This document shows, piece by piece, positions 59,766 to 64,000 of a DNA stretch of 64,000 nucleotides. Within the stretch, counting starts at the first letter, position 1; each line of letters starts with the position of its first letter. The DNA is taken from assembly GCF_900157365.1 (NCBI RefSeq), contig NZ_FUEZ01000003.1, positions 992,001 to 1,056,000 of the forward strand, given 5' to 3'. Both the position numbers and the translations under genes were made by a program. Source of the DNA: Mycobacterium numidiamassiliense (GTDB lineage: Bacteria > Actinomycetota > Actinomycetes > Mycobacteriales > Mycobacteriaceae). The notes under the pieces were generated by a model, which had not been told where the DNA came from, did no database searches, and saw nothing but the letters and a program-made list of their open reading frames with translations.

Positions 59766-61387
59766 GTGACGTCCACCTGAGAACTCCTTCTGGACGCTGC
59801 GGGCTCGCCGAGATCGGCAACCAACCGCTCCGTCAGCTTCTCGAACTCGTCGCCCCACCCGGAATTGTCGGTGCGGGCCAGGCCACCTAGCTCGACGTTC
59901 ACCGTACCGGGCGCCTGACCGGCCGGCGTCAGACGAACCCACACCCGGCGGCGGCGCACCAGCAGCGACACCAGCAGCCCGCCCATCATCGTGATGGCGA
60001 AGATCAGCACCCAGGTCTGGCCCGGGTCATGGGAGACCTGCAGGTTGACGAACGGCACCGCGCCGTCGAAGCGGACGACGGTTCCGGCGCCCGGGCCTTG
60101 GTCGATCCGGACCTCTTGGCCGGCGCGCAGGTTGACCCGCTTTTCCTTGGTCAGCCGGCCCTGCTCGAGCAGCCGGGGATCCAGGGCGAACAGCGACTGC
60201 GGCCGGCCGCTGTCCAGACCGGTGTCGCCGCGATAGATGTCGACGGCCACCGCGGGGGCATCCAGCGCCGGGAATCGCGACGACAGCAGGACGCCGTCGA
60301 GTTGCTCGGTCGGCGCCAGCAGACCCTGGATCGCGATCTCGTGTTGACGACGCTCGATGCCGTTGGGGTAGCTGCCTGCCGGCGGGTCGATGCGCGCAAC
60401 CCCGGACGACAGCAGGGTCTGCGGGTTGTCGGGCCGCCACTGCACGGTCGACGTGCGCATCTGCCCGTCCGGGAAGGTCACCGTGAAGGTGGGCGCGTAG
60501 CCGTGACCCTGCAGGTAGACGCGGTCGCCGCCGACCCGCAGCGGGTGGTTGACCTCCAGCCGGTAGGGCCGCCAGTTGTTGGCGCCCAGATCGCGCCCAG
60601 CCTGATAGTCGATGTTCGCGGCAAACGAGGTGGCCTGCCCCGACGGCAGATAGTGCGCCTGAAAGTCGTTGACCCGCACGCAGATCGGGTGCAGCGAGGT
60701 GCCGTCGACGGTGTTTCCGGCGCGGAAGGAGTCGAAGGCGGCGGGGGAGGCCGAGCAGAATCCGGGGCCGCCGTCGGCGATGACGATGACGTTGCCCTCG
60801 TACCCGAACAGCTTGCCGACGGCCACCGCGACCAGCAGGCCGAGCAACGAGAAGTGGAAAACGATGTTACCCAACTCGCGCAGATAGCCCTTCTCGGCGG
60901 AGATCTCGACGGCCTCGGTGTCCTCGTTATGCCGGATGGCGGTGCGCCAGCCGCGCAGCCGACCAGCGATGGTGTTGACCACCGCGTTCAGGTCGGCCTC
61001 GTCGGCGAGGGTGAGCTCGGAGCTGGTGTGCTTGGGCAGCCTGCTGAGGTTTCGCGGGGCGGCGACGGGCGTGGCCCGCAGGCTGCGGGCGTGCTCGAGC
61101 ATCCGCGGGGTGAGGCAGCCGACCAGCGATACGAACAGCAGCACATAGATGGCGGTGAACCAGAAGCTGGAGAACACGTCGAAGGCCTGCAGCTGATCCA
61201 GCCACGGACCGATCGTCGGATGTGCGGCCAGGTATTCGTCGACCTTGCCGGCGTTGAGGCTGCGCTGCGGCAGCAGGGCGCCGGGGATCGCACCGAGCGC
61301 GAGCAGACACAACAGCACCAGCGCGGTGCCCATCGAGGTCAGCGCGCGCCAGGTGTTGCGCACGTAGGCGACTATCAGCGGGATCAA
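59762..61387 (-). CDS. resB: Cytochrome c synthase subunit ResB
   Basis: ResB is the partner of ResC in system II cytochrome c assembly. The 541-residue protein has three membrane segments near the N-terminus (about 20-40, 73-93, 170-190), a large outside domain, and a last segment at about 450-470. SMGTALVLLCLLALGAIPG is a typical ResB start. The TTG at 61387 overlaps the ccdA stop as TTGA (61384-61387) and is preferred; GTG 61363 is an alternative. The very long frame up to 62107 is antisense-free but lies inside ccdA and is rejected. It is equivalent to Rv0528. Confidence 0.92.
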   Translation of the reverse strand: MIPLIVAYVRNTWRALTSMGTALVLLCLLALGAIPGALLPQRSLNAGKVDEYLAAHPTIGPWLDQLQAFDVFSSFWFTAIYVLLFVSLVGCLTPRMLEHARSLRATPVAAPRNLSRLPKHTSSELTLADEADLNAVVNTIAGRLRGWRTAIRHNEDTEAVEISAEKGYLRELGNIVFHFSLLGLLVAVAVGKLFGYEGNVIVIADGGPGFCSASPAAFDSFRAGNTVDGTSLHPICVRVNDFQAHYLPSGQATSFAANIDYQAGRDLGANNWRPYRLEVNHPLRVGGDRVYLQGHGYAPTFTVTFPDGQMRTSTVQWRPDNPQTLLSSGVARIDPPAGSYPNGIERRQHEIAIQGLLAPTEQLDGVLLSSRFPALDAPAVAVDIYRGDTGLDSGRPQSLFALDPRLLEQGRLTKEKRVNLRAGQEVRIDQGPGAGTVVRFDGAVPFVNLQVSHDPGQTWVLIFAITMMGGLLVSLLVRRRRVWVRLTPAGQAPGTVNVELGGLARTDNSGWGDEFEKLTERLVADLGEPAASRRSSQVDVT

Positions 61388-62163
61388 ATCGGCAACCTCA
61401 CGTCGCTGACGAAGGCGTCGCGCAGCCAGGAGATGAAGTCGTTCCACACACCGGTGACCAGCAGCACGCCCACCGCGATCAGCAGGATGCCGCCAAAAAT
61501 CTGGATCGCCCGGCTGTGCCGTCGCAGCCAGGCCAGGCCCCCCACTGCGCCGGCCGAGCCGAACGCCAGCAAGACGAAGGGGATGCCCAGCCCCAGGCAG
61601 TAGGCGATCACCAGCACGATGCCCCGCGCGACGTTGGCGCCCTGGGTGGCCGAGGCGACGGTGATCACCCCGGTCAACGTCGGCCCCAGGCACGGCGTCC
61701 AGCCCAGCGCGAACACCGCGCCTAGCAGCGGCGCCCCCGCGACGGTCGTCAATTGCGTTGGGCTGAAGCGGATTTGGCGCTGCAGGGCCGGGACGAAACC
61801 CACGAAGACCAGACCCATGACGATGGTCAGCACGCCGCCGACCCGCTGCAACACCAGCTGGTTGGTGATCAGGGTGCTGGTCATCCCGAGTACGGCGACG
61901 GTGCCGAGCACGAACACCGTGGTGAACCCCGCAACGAACAATGCCGCCGATCCCGCGACACGCCACCGGGCCGACGGCGGGGCCTTGATCGCGCCCGGGG
62001 GCGGCTGCTCGTCGACCCCGACGACCGCGGCCAGATACGACAGGTAGCCGGGCACCAGCGGCACTACGCACGGCGACGCAAACGACACCAGACCGGCCAG
62101 CAGGCACACGCCCAGTGCCACCAGAAGCGGTCCGGCGGCGGCGATCTGGGTGAACTGGTTCAT
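61384..62163 (-). CDS. ccdA: CcdA thiol-disulfide transport protein
   Basis: CcdA carries reducing equivalents across the membrane to keep apocytochrome c thiols reduced. The 259-residue protein has six membrane segments with the paired Cys in VSFASPCVVPLVPG (Cys32 region) and GWTPCLGPTLTG (about 155-166). The ATG 62163 overlaps the thioredoxin stop as ATGA. It is equivalent to Rv0527. It feeds the thioredoxin-like lipoprotein encoded immediately upstream in the operon. Confidence 0.94.
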   Translation of the reverse strand: MNQFTQIAAAGPLLVALGVCLLAGLVSFASPCVVPLVPGYLSYLAAVVGVDEQPPPGAIKAPPSARWRVAGSAALFVAGFTTVFVLGTVAVLGMTSTLITNQLVLQRVGGVLTIVMGLVFVGFVPALQRQIRFSPTQLTTVAGAPLLGAVFALGWTPCLGPTLTGVITVASATQGANVARGIVLVIAYCLGLGIPFVLLAFGSAGAVGGLAWLRRHSRAIQIFGGILLIAVGVLLVTGVWNDFISWLRDAFVSDVRLPI

Positions 62164-62762
62164 TGACCCGGTTCCCGGGCCAGCCGCTGGACCACGGGCT
62201 GTAGATCGGCGGCGAGCAGTTCGCGCAGGAACACCGCGGCCACCCGGTGCTGGCGGTCCAGCACCAGCGTGGACGGGATCACGGTGGTGGGGTACTTGCC
62301 GCCGAAGGCGATCAGGGTGCGCATCGCCGGGTCGAAGATCGACGGGAACGTCACCCCGCGGTCGTCGATGAAGTCCAGCGCGGCCTGGCGGTTGTTGTCA
62401 CGGACGTCGATGCCCAGGAAGGACACCCCGGAGGCCCGGGTGGCGTCGTACACCTGCTGCAGCTGGCTGACCTCGGCCCGGCACGGGCCACACCACTGCC
62501 CCCAGACGTTGATGACCACGACGTTGCCGGCGAAGATCGGGTCGTCCAGCGACCGCGGGTGCGCCGGGTCGGCCAGATCCGGCCCGGACAGCGGGCCGGG
62601 GTGGCTACGGCTGGCGGGCGGGTCGTAGTAGAGGTCGGTTTTGCCTCCGGGCGAGACGAATTCGAAGGTGCCGCCCTGCGCGACGGCGTCGCGACCGGAG
62701 CAACCTGACAGCAACCCGGACACCACCACTGCCCCGGCGAGGGCCAGCCGAAACGTGCTCAA
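62160..62762 (-). CDS. Thioredoxin-like lipoprotein for cytochrome c maturation (ResA/TlpA type)
   Basis: The 200-residue protein begins with a lipoprotein signal (FRLALAGAVVVSG, lipobox LLSGC, Cys21) and has a thioredoxin fold with active site WGQWCGPC (about 91-98) and the cis-Pro in TTVIPSTLVLD. It reduces the CxxCH of apocytochrome c outside the cell. The start TTG 62762 overlaps the phosphatase stop as TTGA. M. tuberculosis Rv0526 is slightly longer. The frame open to 62927 is rejected because it would bury the signal. Confidence 0.92.
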   Translation of the reverse strand: MSTFRLALAGAVVVSGLLSGCSGRDAVAQGGTFEFVSPGGKTDLYYDPPASRSHPGPLSGPDLADPAHPRSLDDPIFAGNVVVINVWGQWCGPCRAEVSQLQQVYDATRASGVSFLGIDVRDNNRQAALDFIDDRGVTFPSIFDPAMRTLIAFGGKYPTTVIPSTLVLDRQHRVAAVFLRELLAADLQPVVQRLAREPGQ

Positions 62763-63367
62763 GCGACCACCGGTTCGAAGTACTCGACGTCGACGAGGCG
62801 ATCGCCCTCGTACACCAGGGTGGTCACGGAGGCCAGGCCGCATTCCCGTCGCCGCGGGTCGTGCCACAGCCGCTTGCCGGTCAGATGCAGCCGCAACGTC
62901 CACACCGGCAGCTGATGGCTGACGCACACCACCTCATGACCGGCGGCACGGGCGCGCGCCTTGTCCACCGCGGTCCTCATCCGGTCCGCGATCTCGACAT
63001 AGGGCTCGCCCCACGACGGGGTGAACGGGTTGCGCAGCTGCCACCAGAAGCGCGGGTCCCGCCAGGCGCCGTCGCCCGGGCCCATGCGCTTGCCCTCGAA
63101 GAAGTTGGCCGATTCGATCAGGTCGGGGTCGGCGTCCACGGGCAGGCCGTGCTCGGCGGCGATGAATCCGGCCGTTTCCTGGGCCCGCTCCAGCGGCGAG
63201 GCGATGACGGCGACGACGTCGCGGTTCCCCAGCGCCTCTGCCACCGCGGCCGCCTGCGCTTTCCCCTTGTCGGACAAGCGAAATCCGGGCAGTCGTCCGT
63301 ACAGGATGCCGTCGGGGTTGTACACCTCGCCGTGTCGCATCACATGGACCCGGGTCTGTTCGGCCAT
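62759..63367 (-). CDS. Histidine phosphatase family protein (phosphoglycerate-mutase-like), Rv0525-like
   Basis: The 202-residue protein has the catalytic RHG in VHVMRHGEVYNPDG (about 7-20) and the second His in EVVCVSHQLPVWTL (about 145-158), plus SPLERAQET. This is the branch of the phosphoglycerate mutase superfamily mostly made of phosphatases. It starts at ATG 63367, overlapping the hemL stop by one base (TGATG). It is equivalent to Rv0525. Its substrate is unknown; the place between hemL and cytochrome genes is conserved. Confidence 0.9.
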   Translation of the reverse strand: MAEQTRVHVMRHGEVYNPDGILYGRLPGFRLSDKGKAQAAAVAEALGNRDVVAVIASPLERAQETAGFIAAEHGLPVDADPDLIESANFFEGKRMGPGDGAWRDPRFWWQLRNPFTPSWGEPYVEIADRMRTAVDKARARAAGHEVVCVSHQLPVWTLRLHLTGKRLWHDPRRRECGLASVTTLVYEGDRLVDVEYFEPVVA

Positions 63368-64000
63368 CAGGGCCTGCCCTCCTGAGTGGCATTCGCGGCC
63401 GCACGGGCCGCACCGGGCAGCGCGTCGGCGATACGGTCAAAAGCGTTGTCATCCAATGCCGTTGAAACAAACCAGGCTTCGAAGGCGCTGCACGGCGGGT
63501 ACACGCCCGCGTCGAGCAGGGCATGGAAGAACGGTGGGTAGCGCCACGTCTGGCTGCCGCGCGCGGACGCGAAGTCGGTGACCGGCCTGTCGCTGAAGAA
63601 TACGCTGAGCATGTTGCCACCCCGCGGAATCTGATGTGGTACACCAGCATTCGTCAAGGCTTCGGAGAACAGCCCGGCGAGGCGGTCAGCGTTGGCGTCC
63701 AGCGCGGCGTAGGCCGCGTCGTCCGCGTTGCGCAGCGTGGCCAGCCCGGCGGCCACCGCCACCGGATTGCCCGACAATGTACCGGCCTGATACACCGGGC
63801 CCAGCGGAGCAAGCCGCTCCATCACCTCGGCCCGTCCGCCGAACGCGGCGGCCGGCAGCCCGCCGCTCATCACCTTGCCGAAGGTGAACAGGTCAGCGGC
63901 GACCGGATCGATTCCATGCCAGCCACTTCGGCTGACCCGGAAACCCGTCATCACCTCGTCGATGATCAGCAGCGCACCGTGTTCGGCGGTGACGGCGCGC
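63367..64000 (-). CDS. hemL: Glutamate-1-semialdehyde 2,1-aminomutase, C-terminal part, cut by the window edge
   Basis: HemL converts glutamate-1-semialdehyde to 5-aminolevulinate, the heme precursor. The visible 210 residues include IDEVMTGFR, the PLP lysine in [12 protein letters not shown], and [20 protein letters not shown], all typical of the family (about 430-460 residues in full). The N-terminal half lies outside the window. It leads the operon that goes on to cytochrome c maturation, so heme supply and heme use are encoded together. It is equivalent to Rv0524. Confidence 0.94.
   Translation of the reverse strand, partial: RAVTAEHGALLIIDEVMTGFRVSRSGWHGIDPVAADLFTFGKVMSGGLPAAAFGGRAEVMERLAPLGPVYQAGTLSGNPVAVAAGLATLRNADDAAYAALDANADRLAGLFSEALTNAGVPHQIPRGGNMLSVFFSDRPVTDFASARGSQTWRYPPFFHALLDAGVYPPCSAFEAWFVSTALDDNAFDRIADALPGAARAAANATQEGRP

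Noticed and set aside
59762..62107. 781-residue frame including resB as a fused protein
   Set aside because: The part before 61387 is a shadow of ccdA, which has an intact overlapping frame with CcdA motifs.

Overview
The window is 64 kb of high-GC actinobacterial DNA that reads as a slow-growing, non-tuberculosis Mycobacterium. The evidence is the set of menaquinone genes including menJ, an EspI-like ATPase, deazaflavin nitroreductases, an acyl-ACP desaturase, mgtA and the mycobacterial FabH. From about 17 kb to the right edge the gene order is that of M. tuberculosis Rv0566c back to Rv0524 (from memory), in inverted orientation. There are no insertion sequences, CRISPR arrays, prophage or rRNA genes.

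Region 1 (1-16.6 kb) is accessory and differs from M. tuberculosis. It holds a cut-off secreted GH92 mannosidase, an F420-type nitroreductase, galK and an intact galT, a FUSC transporter, a CYP125-like P450, a second P450 under a strong promoter with an inverted repeat, a DUF1254/DUF1214 protein, a zinc-ribbon AAA ATPase, a lipoprotein, and an acyl-ACP desaturase that ends the block beside tRNA-Tyr. Between 14.2 and 15.5 kb lie three tandem, unannotated micro-genes for 33-35-residue lipoprotein-like peptides. Each has its own leader with repeated blocks and apparently covarying hairpins. This is the most novel item in the window.

Region 2 (16.8-30 kb) holds tRNA-Tyr, YajQ, a DinB protein, a Baeyer-Villiger-type monooxygenase, gpsA, a SulP transporter with a possible leader ORF, exported MsrB, HtpX, and the start of the quinone genes: grcC1, menJ, a Rv0560c-type methyltransferase, a secreted Rv0559c-type protein and menG. 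A short-chain dehydrogenase and mgtA follow.

Region 3 (30-46.5 kb) is the men core. menD, the Rv0556-type protein, bpoC, menC and an amidohydrolase are coupled on the minus strand. fadD8, menB, a dehydrogenase, a glyoxalase, the pit phosphate cluster and menE are on the plus strand. A TetR regulator with two palindromic operators, an aldo-keto reductase and a nitroreductase sit between fadD8 and menB, where M. tuberculosis has vapBC3.

Region 4 (45-54 kb) is an envelope module: a GT-C-like membrane protein, an amino-acid permease, two sugar-transfer enzymes, a proline/threonine-rich anchored protein, a large membrane protein and galE3.

Region 5 (54-64 kb) holds MTA phosphorylase and menA (divergent), fabH, a small-protein locus, the EspI-like ATPase, and a tightly overlapping operon hemL - phosphatase - thioredoxin lipoprotein - ccdA - resB - resC for cytochrome c maturation. 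Quinone and cytochrome c genes together make this largely a respiratory-chain locus. Translational overlaps (ATGA, GTGA, TTGA) are frequent, and two genes (the CYP125-like P450 and menE) appear to need non-canonical start codons.
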